Shown here piece after piece: positions 43,901-56,342 of a stretch of 64,000 bases of DNA. The translations under genes and the position numbers were made by a program. Position 1 is the first letter of the stretch. Every line of letters starts with the position of its first letter. Below the pieces are notes generated by a model. The model saw nothing but the letters and a program-made list of their open reading frames with translations, was not told where the DNA came from and made no database searches. The stretch is from positions 992,001 through 1,056,000 of the forward strand of contig PZJY01000006.1 of assembly GCA_031472005.1 (NCBI GenBank), read 5' to 3'. This DNA is from Tetracladium setigerum. Lineage: Eukaryota; Ascomycota; Leotiomycetes; Helotiales.

Positions 43901-45692
43901 CAAATCTACAACATCTTCATCCTCAAATATGTTTAGCTCTTCGACATCAACCATGTTTGGTGCGAATACTTCATCTCAATCCTCTAATCCATTTGCACCA
44001 AAAGTAGTAGAGTCTCCCAAACCTGCATCGCCGAATCCATTTGCCAAAGTAGCAGAGCCTCCCAAATCCGCCACACCTGCTGCTGCTCCCCCTGCAATCA
44101 AGGGCTTCAGCATGCCAGGCTTCAGCGCGGGACCCGTCAATTTTGCGGCGCAGTTTGGCCAACAGGCACAGAAGGACCAGAAAGACAGCGAACAAAAGAA
44201 AATGGAGAAGGACATGGCTGAAGACTTCGACTCCGAGGACGATGATAAAGAGGAGTGGATTGCAAATTGGAAAGAGAAGCGTCGTGTGGAATTGGAGAAA
44301 TTGGACGCTCTTACGAAGAAGAGCACAGGAGGGTTTTCCTTGGGCAAGCAAGATTCAAAGAAACCCGTGGTCGCTGAATCAGCCCAACCAAGCAAGCCGT
44401 TGTTTGGTTTCAGTGCCCCGGTCCCAGCCCAGAGCAATGGTGTATTTAGCCCTGCCAATATCTCCCGGACCCCAACTCCAGGTGCCATATCCAGCGGCAC
44501 TGGTTCTGTCTTTGATGCGCATACCCCAGGCAAACTCGCTCCGGTTGGCAACAATATTTTCGGCCATCTCTCTGATTCTGCGAAGAGTGATGACGCCGAT
44601 GATGAGAGTGCTGAAGATTCGGATACTGAGGCGGACGGCGATTCTGAGAATAAAGATCCTAATTACACCCCACAGCAAGAGAGTGAAAGTGGGGCAGGTA
44701 CTCCTGCAAGCGAGACTGGAGCTGGCATTGCGTCAGCAAAGAAGGCGGCTATGTTTAGCTTCACACCCTCGAAGACTTCATCAGTGCTTGGTCAATCCAT
44801 TTCAGGCACGACAACACCACGGGGTGGTCTGTTCGACCGTATTACCAAAGACAGCAATGGCAATCCAGTCCGGGTAACCTCATCTGAAGAGAAGGAGAAC
44901 ACACAACCAACTCCTCCCATCAATCCGTTTAGCGCTCTGAGTAAGAGCCAGAATGCTCCAGCGGACCAGACTTGGAAAATTGATAGTCCTATCAAATTTG
45001 GTAGCGCAACTCCATCTGCCGACGCCTCAACCCCGCCTGTCGTTAATGTCACTGCTGCTACCCCCACGAAAACCGGAAGTCCTGCAGGCATTTTTGGAAA
45101 TCTTTCAAAGGGACCTACTTCGGCCCCGTTCTCAAACCTCTTCGGTAACTTGGGGGGCGCCAAACCAGCTGCCTCTCCTGCTGTAGGATTTAACTTTGGT
45201 GGAGTTAGCAATACTTCATCGTTGTTCCCTTCCGCTACAACCTCTCGTGCAACATCGCCAGGAGTAACAACCGACGGAGATAGTGCTGCCGAGGATCCCG
45301 ATGCAGAGAAGCACGAACAGATCAATTTGACTGCCGGCGGCCCTGGCGAAGAGGATGAGGAGGTTGTTCTTGATGTTCGTGCGAAGGCTAGGCAATTCAC
45401 CAACAAGCCAGGAGCCGAGTCGCCTTGGGAGATGAAAGGTCTCGGACCACTGAGAATCCTCAAGCACAAGGACACCAAAGCAACCAGAATGCTTCTTCGT
45501 GCCGACCCTCGTGGTACTATCGTTCTCAACAAGGCAATTCTGAATTTCAAGTATGAAGCTGCCGACAAAACGGTGAAGGTGATGACTGCTGGGGAGAACG
45601 GAGGTGGTTTGGAGACTTGGCTTTTCCAAGTCAAGACCGCTGAATCTGCTACTCAACTCGCAGAAGTTCTCAATGCTAATAAGGCGACTTGA
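40986..45692 (+). CDS. NUP2: FG-repeat nucleoporin with C-terminal Ran-binding domain (Nup2/Nup61-like)
   Basis: Mobile nuclear-pore component that binds Ran-GTP and transport receptors through FG repeats. One open frame of 1568 codons, or 1538 if the candidate intron 42606-42695 is removed. Residues 30-560 carry dozens of FG-type repeats (LFG, FGQ, FGS, NPF) in Ser/Thr/Pro/Asn-rich linkers, with more FG up to residue 1420. A conserved-looking ordered segment at about 680-760 reads SARFVSAEFMAPLMP and DFHAAFRVRELNRALSRYFENL. A charged helix (EEWIANWKEKRRVELEKLD) precedes the end. The last 120 residues form a RanBD: DVRAKARQFTN, SPWEMKGLGPLRILKHKDTK, RADPRGTIVLN. The start gives the basic N-terminus MEGAPPRANAAQLAQRNIKA. 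Family placement as Nup2-like rests on FG plus RanBD; orthology is not proven. Confidence 0.88.
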   Translation: MEGAPPRANAAQLAQRNIKATKGRRPGGRATPLQAPNAGGFGQSQSTPTAQFGGGGGMFGGGIQAPAGGSGFNFAVAGAPAAPAFHNPFQGGPVQSGLSSNDERRDPAEERPNKRRSGGGASIGESVPLFAPIPANPFAPVQFGQSNGQQQNAGAFTFNQNTGFNATPASNPFAMKVTEPTPQQNAPTSLFGNNGQNTSGNTPFKFGQPSPQIETAASTGFTFGSSATPAKPASTSFSFGQTSGAPSTTGISFGSTPITSAPASNLFGTAQPPSTNLFGSGPQQSTPGIFANSNLNAPAVNSNSAFGSREASPAPSASTNGIFGKQEEAVKPQASNGLFGQQNLQATPSKPTNNFFGTPSQPPTSSTPFGQPKAQDTAPMNLFGSSTQAPTPSLFSEQKALPASTPFGNLNRTPSASSMFSKPAETGNTLFGGTPKMTSTSSDLFGSLNKSVGQTVTDPKPTSSPLFGNLNKPVDSTVADPKPSSSSLFANLNKPLDQAGTDPTPKSSFLFGGAGTQNQPSTVFSQPASSGGLFNGANSLVSSQRGLERTMTPPHTLNCLRQDRVVDFSQNSSTPTSQATSDSPSKPLFSFGSSQAAPAASFEPKLSSPAKTLEAPTSARDPPPSGMFPSLNKGAVAPPLGDQPTQLSKVSPQEQPTNPAIQKLKPAGPSKRRVHNGSNLSEISSARFVSAEFMAPLMPANLKGNDIKDFHAAFRVRELNRALSRYFENLSSIADPRPAFELYKSERRAILEDYNVRKAQKRPALHEPASAEAASSKRIKQGDANSTQPPTPNPRAPSPTKQQSDPPPSPHTNGNARARSPLKTATFPPPQNSSAPPASAGKRKADNDLNSENVANAEKRPLRQIKTPKAHGPAQIESSGGSNTSNIFKNLLDSPSKTPQKSPTKKTASLPSASQDVASKPNPFGGLPVPKSTTKTPAPAPSPNLFMSKTATPVESASPFTKGSETKAADFSKSTTSSSSNMFSSSTSTMFGANTSSQSSNPFAPKVVESPKPASPNPFAKVAEPPKSATPAAAPPAIKGFSMPGFSAGPVNFAAQFGQQAQKDQKDSEQKKMEKDMAEDFDSEDDDKEEWIANWKEKRRVELEKLDALTKKSTGGFSLGKQDSKKPVVAESAQPSKPLFGFSAPVPAQSNGVFSPANISRTPTPGAISSGTGSVFDAHTPGKLAPVGNNIFGHLSDSAKSDDADDESAEDSDTEADGDSENKDPNYTPQQESESGAGTPASETGAGIASAKKAAMFSFTPSKTSSVLGQSISGTTTPRGGLFDRITKDSNGNPVRVTSSEEKENTQPTPPINPFSALSKSQNAPADQTWKIDSPIKFGSATPSADASTPPVVNVTAATPTKTGSPAGIFGNLSKGPTSAPFSNLFGNLGGAKPAASPAVGFNFGGVSNTSSLFPSATTSRATSPGVTTDGDSAAEDPDAEKHEQINLTAGGPGEEDEEVVLDVRAKARQFTNKPGAESPWEMKGLGPLRILKHKDTKATRMLLRADPRGTIVLNKAILNFKYEAADKTVKVMTAGENGGGLETWLFQVKTAESATQLAEVLNANKAT
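42606..42695 (+). other. Candidate 90-nt in-frame intron in the nucleoporin
   Basis: Starts GTAAGT and ends TTTTCTCAG, is exactly 30 codons long, begins at a codon boundary and contains no stop. The peptide it would encode lacks the FG/Ser/Pro composition of its surroundings. Splicing and retention both keep frame, so either or both isoforms are possible. Confidence 0.7.
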
Positions 45693-46701
45693 GCGAGGTG
45701 AAGTGTGTGTGTTATAGAACTCGCGTCAATCGAATTGGCACAATCACAATCAAAATTGAGCAAGATTGTGTTATACATAGTAGGGAGGGGGAAATCATAA
45801 GGGTGTTGTTATTTTGGGCGGTTTGCAAGAAAAAACATGGGATTTATCCCGAGGGGCGTTATTGCTGTTCTTTTCCATTTCTTCGAAAATGCACAAGGGA
45901 ATGGAATGCTTGATGGGTTTGGGAGTGTGATTGTGTGTGTACTTTTGGCGTTGCATAGCGAACTTGATTCCTGGCTTTAGAAATGTCTTAATAGATTATA
46001 ATGAGATTTTGCAGTCGTCTTTTGCCAAGGTGTATCGTGTCAGTGTTTTGTTCAGGTGATCGTCCCTGGTTCGCAAGGGTGCCCGCCCATGCAGGAGGAG
46101 CTGTAAGAATGTAAGACTTGCTTACCTAGAAACAACAACAAAAGTAAATGAAGCATTTAGCACATCCTGATCTCGGCACACAGAAATACCTATTTATTTA
46201 CATGGGTTTGCCAACCTTAGCTATACCCTCATTTATTGTGATAAAAACTTTTCCTCTCTCCCTTGATGCTGTACCAACCTCTCCACATTTCCACGCTGAG
46301 CTCGTGATTGATTGGGTCATCTTATCGATAGTAGCACTCAACGTCGTCAACAGACAGCACGACAGCATGACCCCACCACTGAGCGACTGACGGATAACTG
46401 ACTCTCTCAGGCAGAACAGAACCACCACCACGCATCCCCCCTTCACTCACTCACCAATACCCAGAGCAGCAAGCATTGGTTTACTCACGATCTTTACATT
46501 CACCGTCTCGCAATGAGCTGCCCTACATAATAATGAGAGACAACGCCAGAGCCGCGCTTAAACCCGTGCACGCGCTTGTCAACGTCAGAAGGCATTGGTT
46601 TAGCAACCTCACCGTCACCACCTCTAGAAACATCGCGGAGTCAGGAGATCTGCCTCCTTTACCTACTCTTTAATTCTTTTCTTCGGGTTCTCATCGCAAC
46701 C
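45693..46701. other. Intergenic spacer nucleoporin-ATG2
   Basis: About 1 kb in the same orientation as its neighbours, with the nucleoporin 3' UTR and ATG2 promoter. No recognisable gene, CT-rich leader or clear TATA box. Confidence 0.5.
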
Positions 46702-49700
46702 ATGGCTTCGTACTTCACATCGGTCTTCCAGGCCTCCTCGATGCCGAAGCGATTACTTCAGTATGCACTCTCCAGACTGGAGATCCTCGATACGGATACT
46801 CTAGACTTGGAGAATCTAGACATAGCATTCGGGAAGAATAGTGTCTTTGAGTTCCGCGATGTAGGATTACGGCTGAAGGTAGGCGTAGCGTATTTACAGA
46901 GATCAAGGTTAGGATGCTGATATTTCGTTGGGTAGAAACTCGAGACTCTCCTTCAACTACCCCCCTCCTTTGGGCTGCTCAAAGCGCGCGTTATCCTCCT
47001 GCGCCTTACCATTCCAGTCGACATATACAGTAGCCCGATATTGGTGGAGGTGAACGGGGTTGAGTGTCAGTTATCTGTGAAGGCTCATCATGAGAAGGGT
47101 GCTACTCCAACGACGCGAACAAACCATGACCGGATACGGAAAAGACGACGTTCGGGTACCCGCAGACCACACACTGGAGAACAAGATTCAGATGAGGAAG
47201 ATTTGGATCCAACACTTCCCTCAGCTGCGGATCTTGCACAGTCGTTTCTACAGACAGAACCGGATCCGGCAGAAAAGGCGGAGCTAGAGGCTGCGATCCT
47301 GGCACAAACCTCAGAATATGGAACCGACTCTATGATGAGCGAGGATGAGGAACAGCCGGTTGGAACAGGAGCCCCGTTGTCACTTCCAGCTTTCATGACA
47401 GGCTTTCTGCAGGGAATCGTGGACCGCCTCCAAGTACGGATCAATAGTGTTACTTTTACCCTGGATGTGGATATACCTAAGGAGCCAATAAGTCTGCCAT
47501 CTTCTCAAAGTTCAGACTTGATCACTGTGCAGTTACGAGTGGATAAGGTCGATGTCGAAGGTGTCACCCATGGTTTAGAGAAGGAGGCTGGTCCAGATGA
47601 TGAGGAAAAGGTCCCTCGGAAGGAAGGGAAACGATTGATCAGTCTTCAACACATCTGTGGAACTCTGATATCCGACGCAAGCTTCTTCTCAAGTCTCGCT
47701 AGATCCACGGCCATGTCTTCGCCAGTTGCTCCTCGATCGGAAATCTTCCAGGACGGAAGTGCGACTTCGGGAGCTTCAAGTTTTCATGGAGGTGAAATCA
47801 GGGCTTTTGATGGCAATTCTTCAGAGCCGGCATCCAGCCCTTCAACCAGTAAATTCTTGTCAAAATCGCATGAGATAGGCTCAGTCGCTAGTTCAGTAGT
47901 TGCAAGCAGCCATGGACGATTTGATGATGCCTCTGACGACGAAGCACATTCTGAGATGTCCGAAAGCGCCCACAGAGATAGCGAAATGGGAAGCAGTAGC
48001 GTATTCCACAACTCCGCTTACCTTGATCAACTTTCCGATAGCCGCTATCTGAATGATGAGGATGAGGCTGATGAGGCTGATGGGGATGAGGAAGCCTTGC
48101 CTCCCCCGGCTCCATCCACCCTAGCCTTGAAGAGAAACGATAGATTCCGGTCGCCACAATTGACTCCGAAAGCCTCAGTACTTATAGCACCCTCGTCACC
48201 AAAGCAAGATGATGATCCCAATTCCTCGTTCAGTAGAGGCCAGGAGTTGTCAAGTTCAAGGTCATCCTTCGTACCTGGCAGAGCTCGGTTCTCGGCTAAC
48301 AGGATTTCACAATCACAAATCTCATTACCGCCCAATACTGAATCCAATCCACCAGAAATCTCGTCCCCAGAACATCGTACAAAGGTCATAATAACAGGAT
48401 CTGACTCTGAAAACAGTGATGACGACGAGAATGCCACACCTATGGGTGAAAACGATCTCACAGAGTCAAAATACTTCAGCCATGAAGATGCTGAGAGTAT
48501 GTACATGAGTGCAGTCTCTCATAAATCATCGGCTGCAGTACCTGGCAAATGGTCTTCAAGTAGTGAAAGTAGTGAAAGCGACCCTGGTTCACCAGTAAAG
48601 GAGGATGAGCCGGATATACCAGATCATATGACGCAATTGATGCTTCTGGAACAACAGAACAGGAAGAGGGTCATGATGGCACAAAATCAAATGCAATCGA
48701 TGCCTCTAGATCAACAGAACATGGAGAGGTCCATGATGGCTCGCAAAGAACAAGATGATATGGCCATGCCCCATCACGACGGATCTCAAGGTCCCGGTCC
48801 AGCTCCTAGGAGCCCGGTATCTCCGCAAACAAACGAGCGTGATAATTTGGAGCACGCACTTCGTGCCTCTCCGCCACAGAGCGTCGTAGAAAGTGTTGCA
48901 GGGCTTAATACGGCAGCGTCTACCTCCTCTCTCGCCTCTATTAGAGCCTCACGGAGACTGTCATTTTCGTCGGAAACGGATTCTCCACCACAAACATCCC
49001 GGCCAATCCCTCAACCCTCTCGCGACACCACCTCAGAACAATCATCTGCCTCTTCTGATGACTTCACGAAATTATCAAAACAACTCTTCCATCTTGATAA
49101 TATCAACATTTACTTATCGACATCTACTTCGGATGTACTTGATCAACCAGCTAAAGAAGATTCCTCGTCAAAGCATATGTTTGATAGCACTTTTGATGGT
49201 CAGAGTAGCATATCGCAATCCATCTCAGTCAATGTCCCCGGCGCTTTCTCTACTCATCTTCCCCCAAGCCGGAAACAACCTGTGAAGCTACCTCGGCAGG
49301 AACACCTCCCAGCTCCTTCTTTGGGCGAGAAGCCCCAGTCTAATGGCCCAATAGAGGTTCTCCTAGGAAATCTGCAAGCACAATTTGATATATCCATTGG
49401 CAGGCTATTGTACAAGCTTATCTCACACCTCAGCGACGCACTCAAACAGGACGCCAAACCAAATCCTCCAGTCCTGCCAGAAATCCAAGATTCTTCCGAC
49501 TCAGATTTGAATGTCAACGTCCATGCCGAACAGATCTCGGTTAAATTTCTAGAGCGCCTAGAAGGCAGGTTGGGCTCCTCACGAACTATAGGCGATCCTA
49601 GCCCGTGGGTTGCGCCGCCTGCAGCAGACGTCCTCCTTCGCGTCTTATTAAATGGACTAAACGTCAATACTTCGGTCTCTAAATCACTTACGAAAACCGC

Positions 49701-52700
49701 AGTGACCTTGAAGAAGTTCATTTTCGGCTATTCTCAAGATAGCATTTTGTCCTTCGATGCCGGATTACAGATGAGATCGTCTGTGCGGGACCTAAAAGCC
49801 TCCGATGGTATTGATATCTCGGCTGTGATCACTCAAACCTCTGAGGCCACGCGATGCGAAATTGTTACTCTCCCTCTCCATATTTCGATCGACCTCCAGA
49901 AACTTGACGAGACCTTCAGTTGGTTTGGGGGACTCAGCAGTGTATTGAATATGGGAAGCTCCATTGCCTCGAATGCAACAATAATGGCAAGTCCAAGCAA
50001 GCCGAAACCTCGTGGCGTACGATTCGACACACCAATTAAACCTGAAGACAAGTCATTACTAGGCCAGAACAAGGCTGATGTCAGAATTGGAGGTTTTGTT
50101 CTTGATTTGGTGGGTTCCGAGTGCAGCATTGGTCTTGAAACATCTGCAGTAAAGTTGGTACACCGTGATGAGGGAGTGGGCGTCTCCATTCAAAAGATTC
50201 GCCTTTCTGGGCCACATTTAAAACGGTCAAACGAGGAGCCAGCCATAAATGTCGAGGTGACGGGAACCCGAGTTGAATACCTCCCTGCGCCAAAGGATGT
50301 GGATATTGATCGGATGTTAGACATCATCACTCCGTCAAAAAGCAAGTTTGATCAAGCTGACGATATTTTGCTTGACACCTTGGTACGGCAGAGGAAGCAA
50401 GGGCCAGTTCTTAGACTTACGGTTGAGAACGTTCAGGCTCGAGTTGCGAAGTTAGACGAATTTTCCTACCTTCCAGAGCTTGGGGAAGAAGTAGCAAAGC
50501 TTGCAACCGTTGCAAAATATCTCCCCGAAGCTGATCGTCCAGGAATGTTAGCTCTCGTCATGGTTCACAAGTTTGGTGCTGATGTAACCGTCAACAATGC
50601 TCTCGGATCAATTCAGCTCTCCTCAACTGGAATCGAGATAGCCCAAATAACCCTTCCTGTTCTTGTCGCTTTGAGCGTCAAGACGGTTTCAGCAAAACGA
50701 AATAACTCGGAGGACCTCTTTGGGCCAGTTACAAGTGCAGATCTGCGAGAAACACAAGCACGAGCTCCCGCCCTCATGGCCAGGATGATTGGAGATGAAT
50801 TGGAGCCGACAATCAAGATCAAACTGTGGAATCTGAAGATTGAATACCGGGTGCCAACTTTAATGACCATACTTGGCCTCACCGAGAATTCTTCCACTCA
50901 AGACCTGTCAGCCAACTTGACTGCGTCAGTTGCAACTCTGACTGACTTCGCTCGCACCAAAGCTTCTCAAGTTCTCCCACGGCCACAGTCTCCACTTGAT
51001 ACTTCCGCTTCTCCATCAAAGCCACTCAAAATTGATGTCACCGTCAAAGACTGTGTTCTGGGACTAAATCCCATGGGATTGCCATCGAAGATGCTCATTG
51101 TGTTGACCGATGCACATCTGACTGCCGCTTTGCCGAAAGACCAAAACATGAATGCGTCAATCGAGGGGAAGAAGGCATCGCTTCTGATCATCGACAATGT
51201 GGCTAATATCCTCTCGGGGGATTCCATACCAAGAAACAGAAGGCAGTCCTTCGACGGGGGAAGCTCTCAAGTCGCTGACTTATGTGCCACCGGTTACGTT
51301 TCTGTTAGCTTTATATCGTCTGCTCGAGCCCTTGTACAAATGACCACTGACCAAGAAGGGGAGCGTTCTCTTGACGTTGAACTTCGCGATGACTTGTTTG
51401 TTCTCGAATCATGTGCGGATTCGACGCAGACCTTGATCGGAATTCTAGGCGCGCTCGCTCCACCATCAATCCCAAGCAAGGAGACTAAGTACCGCACCAA
51501 AGTCATTCCTGTTCATGATTTACTCGCATCCTTGTCCGGAGATGCATTTGGCAGAGCAGAGGGCGACTACAACTTTGACGATGACTTCGGGTTAGGCGAA
51601 GCAGGCTCCGACGTTGGTGAAATGGCGAGCGAAGGCGGTCTTGATGACCTGGACTTTGATTCTCATTACTATGAGGATAATAACGATCCATATGAAGGGG
51701 CTATTTCCGAAGACATGGGAGCATCGCTTCACTCGGCTGGCTTGACTGCTACTGACACGCAAGATGGCGTATTGTTGGAAAGCATCCTGGAGTCTCAAGA
51801 TGATACCGCAGATAATGAGCCTCTGAACTTTCAGGAAGATCACTTTGGCACAGGCTCGATCCTTGAAGGTACTGCGCATAGGTGGAACTCTTCCAGGAAC
51901 ACTTATGATAGGTCAAATTTGAGCAAAGTCCGGAAGTCACCACTTAAGGTGTGTGTCCGTGATGTCCACATCATATGGAACCTCTTCGATGGCTACGACT
52001 GGCAAAACACTAGAGATATCATCACAAAGGCTGTTCAAGATGTTGAATCCAAAGCGATTGAAAAACGGGCAAGAAACGAGAGACGACCTACGTTCGATTT
52101 GGACCTTGATGATGACGAAACTGAGATTGGAGACTTTCTGTTCAACTCAATTTACATTGGAATCCCCGCAAATAGAGATCCACGCGAACTTGCCGCCGCA
52201 ATCAATCAAGAGCTCAACGACAATGCCACAGAGACCGAGTCCATTGCAGACACGGCATTTTCAGCTTCACCCAGCAGGCAAGGAGGCACGCATAGATCTA
52301 GGTCTAAGAGACTGCGTCTCAATCGAAGCAAGCATCACAAGATTACCTTCGAGCTTAAAGGTGTAGCCGTTGATCTCGTGGCATTTCCACCTGGAAGTGG
52401 AGAGACCCAGAGCTCCATCGACATTCGCGTACATGATCTCGAGGTCTATGATCACATCCCAACTTCGACATGGAAACTCTTTGCGACTTACATGCAAGAA
52501 GCTGGCGAGCGGGAGACTGGCTCCAGCATGATCCACATTGAAATATTGAATGTAAGACCAATACCAGATCTAGCCGCAGCCGAGATTGTGTTAAAGGCGA
52601 CTGTTCTTCCACTACGACTACACGTTGACCAGGATGCTCTTGATTTTATCACACGTTTCTTCGAATTCAAGGATGATTCTGCCCCTGTGAATCACTCACC

Positions 52701-53598
52701 TGGAGAGGTACCATTCTTGCAAAGAGCCGAGGTCAATTCCGTGGTGGTTAAGTTAGACTTCAAACCCAAACGAGTGGATTATGCAGGACTTCGGTCTGGA
52801 CACACCACGGAGTTCATGAACTTCTTGATTCTCGAAGAGGCCGATATGACTCTGCGTCACACAATTATCTACGGTGTATCTGGATTTGACAAGCTTGGAA
52901 AATGTCTGAATGATATTTGGATGCCAGACATCAAACGAAATCAACTCCCCGGTATCCTTGCTGGTTTGGCACCAGTGCGGTCTCTGGTCAATGTGGGAGG
53001 AGGTCTCCAACAACTTGTGGTGGTTCCTTTGCGGGAGTACAAGAAGGACGGACGAATTGTACGAAGCATCTCTAAGGGTGCTACCGTCTTTGCAAAAACA
53101 ACAGGCACTGAGCTTGTAAAACTTGGTGCCAAAGTTGCGATTGGCGTACAGACCGTTCTTCAAGGCGCCGAAGGCCTTCTGGGGACAACAGTCGATTCCG
53201 GTCCCTTCTCTGACGATGACTCCGAGGAAGAAAAGAAGAAGATCAGTCTATATGCGAATCAACCTGTTGGCGTGATGCAGGGCTTACGGGGAGGGTACGC
53301 GGGATTGCAAAGAGACTTGGTGCTAGCCAGAGACGCGATCATCGCTGTTCCTGGAGAAGTCATGGAGGGTGGCAATGCAGCTGGAGTGTTGCGTGCAGTG
53401 AGGAAACACGCTCCGACTGTCATACTCAGGCCTGCTATTGGAGTCGCCAAAGCAGGTGGCCAGATACTGATGGGTGCCACAAATTCGTTGGATCCCGCAA
53501 ATTTGCAACGTGCTGATGCAGTAAGTTTCCTTCCCGCCTTTGAAATTTTTCTTGCATGAATTGCGCTGACCAAAGTATAGAAATATAAAAAGCATTGA
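46702..53598 (+). CDS. ATG2: Autophagy-related protein 2, lipid-transfer bridge (3 exons)
   Basis: Rod-like lipid-transfer protein that carries phospholipids from the ER to the growing phagophore and works with Atg18 and Atg9. Exons are 46702-46878, 46936-53520 and 53581-53598 (177+6585+18 nt), encoding 2259 aa. The N-terminal chorein-type segment reads KRLLQYALSRLEILDTDTLDLENLDIAFGKNSVFEF and continues as LKARVILLRLTIPVDIYSSP. A long Ser/acidic, low-complexity region covers about residues 200-760. The conserved central block VRDVHIIWNLFDGYDW lies near 1745. The C-terminal domain has RMEYxGLRSG-like RVDYAGLRSG and LPGILAGLAPVRSLVNVGGG. The tiny third exon adds KYKKH, the usual Atg2 end. The 6.6 kb middle exon stays open throughout, with no sign of frame damage. 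Confidence 0.96.
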
Positions 53599-54949
53599 GC
53601 TTTTCACCAATAATGATAAATACTTAAGCAGGGCATAGCGAGCGGTTCCTTTTCTTTGTTCTTTCGATTTTCTTTTTTGAGGGGAATGGGGTGCTTCTAC
53701 TACTTTATATTTCGTGTCTGCATGAAGACTGGAGTTTTTCGTTTCAAAGAGGTTTGTCTTCTGATCGGGCATACATGTACGGTCTGAAATTGCATAGGCG
53801 CAAGGAGGAAATACCATCATACCTGGCTACATATTCCCCATCATCTTTGAGTTGGATGGATTTACTTTGTTGTTGAGATATAGTAGCGGGGGAGAGAGAG
53901 TTGGGGGATGATTGATATGACGATTGGTATGGAGATTGATATGGAGATTGGGTGATTTAATGAAATGGGAATTGTGAGAGAAGCGATATCCAAGAAGAAT
54001 GACACGAGATTGAAATTACATTCTTGGCTTTTGTGAGCTGGGGCGGAAGTGATACCGTTTTTGATAAAGCTATTATGAAGACACTGTAGGATCTGGGAAG
54101 AGAAGAGCCCACTATTCTCCTAGTTAGGGGCCCTCAAGCCTGGTTACACGTGAAACTAATTGGGAATGAGTAAATGTGTGTCTACTGATATTTAGAAAAT
54201 TCAGTCGATCAGATCGAGCTTGCTCTCCAGCCAGTGCAAGAATAGGTAGGTAATAATGGCCGCTGATTTTAACTTTTGGCCAGACTTGGCGTACTCTACA
54301 CATCATCTCTAATTGTCAATCTCAAAGTTTTTAAAAGAGACGTTATGACCTTTACTACCAGACTCCAATTCAAGCTCTTCAAGTCTTAGTAAAAAGATAT
54401 CAGGTAGAATGGACATGACATAAGATCTTACATTTTCGTGAGATAGGCTCAGGTCCTTCCTCAGCACTAGCTCGTGTCAGGGACCATATTTGTGAACTTG
54501 TACTAGTAATAAAACAAAATATACACAGGCATGCATACGACTTCCTTATTTAAGCAGAAAAACATATAGTTGAATGCAAACTCAAGCATAGCTAAATTCC
54601 CCGAGTGTAGAGAAAATGGCAATATCAAATATGCCTACCTTTTGTGTCGTGTGCTGTCTGTCGAGGCACCTCACCTTCAGCTCTCAGCCTTGCATGACAA
54701 CGAACCCCGAAACGCTTGGACGTCGACAAAGGTGGCCTCTTCAATAAATATGCGACCAGACATCCCGACCACAAACTCGACCAATTCCCGAGCAAATCTT
54801 CCAGGGCAGGACACCCAACTCTCTCCTTCAACCCTCCCGGATTCATGTCAAAATTATAGCGAAAGCCCCAACCGAATTGGAACAATTTTCCAGCAAGGAC
54901 AACCTATCTAGCAAGCTATCTATCTATCTAGCAAGCAGCAGTAGCAACG
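53599..54949. other. Intergenic spacer ATG2-ERV41
   Basis: About 1.35 kb with no recognisable gene. The right end, just before the ERV41 ATG, has two CTATCTAGCAAG words embedded in CTAT repeats (54904-54936). Confidence 0.5.
54904..54936. repeat. (CTAT)n / CTATCTAGCAAG direct repeats
   Basis: Tandem CTAT units containing direct CTAGCAAG repeats, 14-46 bases before the ERV41 start and so within its leader. Simple sequence with no assigned role. Confidence 0.65.
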
Positions 54950-56342
54950 ATGAACGGCTTCTCGAATCATGGCTTGGACGAGGATGCGTTTGGGGAGAAG
55001 AAGGGGAATCTCGTGCAGGCTTTCGATGCTTTTCGTAAGCTCCCTCCCTTTCGCCCAGTCTCTATCCCAATTCCAATGGCTCCTACCATTTATTCCGCGA
55101 GATCCCAACGAAAGAAGCGGAAGAGAACAATTAGCTAACAACCCATTCCTCCAACAGCCAAAGCAAAACCCCAATACGTAACCCAGACCTCCGGCGGCGG
55201 AAAATGGACAGTCGCCATGATGCTGATCTCATCGCTGCTCATCTTCTCCGAATTCTCACGCTGGTACAAGGGCCATGAAAACCACACCTTCGCGGTCGAA
55301 AAGGGCGTCTCCCACGATCTCAAGATCAACCTTGACACCGTCATGGCCATGAAATGCGCCGATATCCACGTCAACGTGCAAGACGCCGCGGGCGACCGCG
55401 TGCTCGCGGCACATATGTTGAAGATGGAGCCGACGAGTTGGAATCAGTGGGTCCATGTGAATGGGATTCATAAGTTGGGCAAGGATAGCAAGGGGAGGAT
55501 GGTGACTGGGGAGGGCTTTCATGATCATGATGATGGCTTTGGGGAGGAGCATGTTCATGATATTATCAGTAGCGCGGCGCCCGGGAGGAAACATGTTTTC
55601 GCGAGGACACCAAAGGTCAAGGGACCAGTGGATTCGTGTAGGATTTTTGGTAGTCTGGATGTCAATAAGGTGCAAGGTGATTTCCACATCACGGCCAGAG
55701 GACACGGATATCAGGAATGGGGCACACATTTGGAACATAATGGTAAGAAAGATTCTTTCCCCCTTCATCTCCCCGCCCCAATATCCAGACCTCGGACGTG
55801 GAAAAAGCAATATCACCTATACCCAAAAAAATATTGAGTTTAGGGACTGATTATGTTGTGTGTATATAGCATTCAACTTCTCGCACATCATCAACGAACT
55901 CTCCTTCGGCAATTTCTACCCCAGCCTGATCAACCCCCTCGACCGCACCGTGTCCACGACCCCCAACAACTTCCACAAATTCCAATACTTCCTCTCCGTC
56001 GTGCCAACCGTCTACTCCATCGACACCAGCACACCCTACTCCTACCGCGCACTCTACACGAACCAATACGGCGTAACCGAGCAATCGCATGTGGTGGGTG
56101 AGCGCAACGTGCCCGGTGTCTTTTTTAAGTATGATATCGAGCCGATTTTGTTGAGCATTGAGGAGAGCCGAGATGGGTTTTTGAGGTTTGTGGTCAAGAT
56201 TGTGAATGTGGTCAGTGGCGTGCTGGTTACGGGCCATTGGGGATTTACGTTGAGTGAGTGGGTTGTCGAGGTTTGGGGGAGGAGGAGGAGGATGAGGAGT
56301 GAGGGTGTTTTGAACGGGAGAGTGCATAAGAGTTATGATTAG
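54950..56342 (+). CDS. ERV41: ERV41/ERGIC2-type COPII cargo receptor (3 exons)
   Basis: Two-pass membrane protein cycling between ER and Golgi, usually in complex with Erv46, and involved in retrieving ER residents. Exons are 54950-55034, 55158-55742 and 55870-56342 (85+585+473 nt), encoding 380 aa. Junctions give FDAF|PKAKPQYVTQ and LEHN|AFNFSHIINEL, all in frame. TM1 is VAMMLISSLLIFSEFSRWY near residue 45; TM2 lies in VVKIVNVVSGVLVTGHWGF near 340. Family marks are DLKINLDTVMAMKCADIHVNVQDAAGD near residue 90, SCRIFGSLDVNKVQGDFHIT, and FNFSHIINELSFG with FYPSLINPLD. The C-terminal tail is strongly basic (GRRRRMR). The start follows the short soluble N-terminus common to the family. Confidence 0.94.
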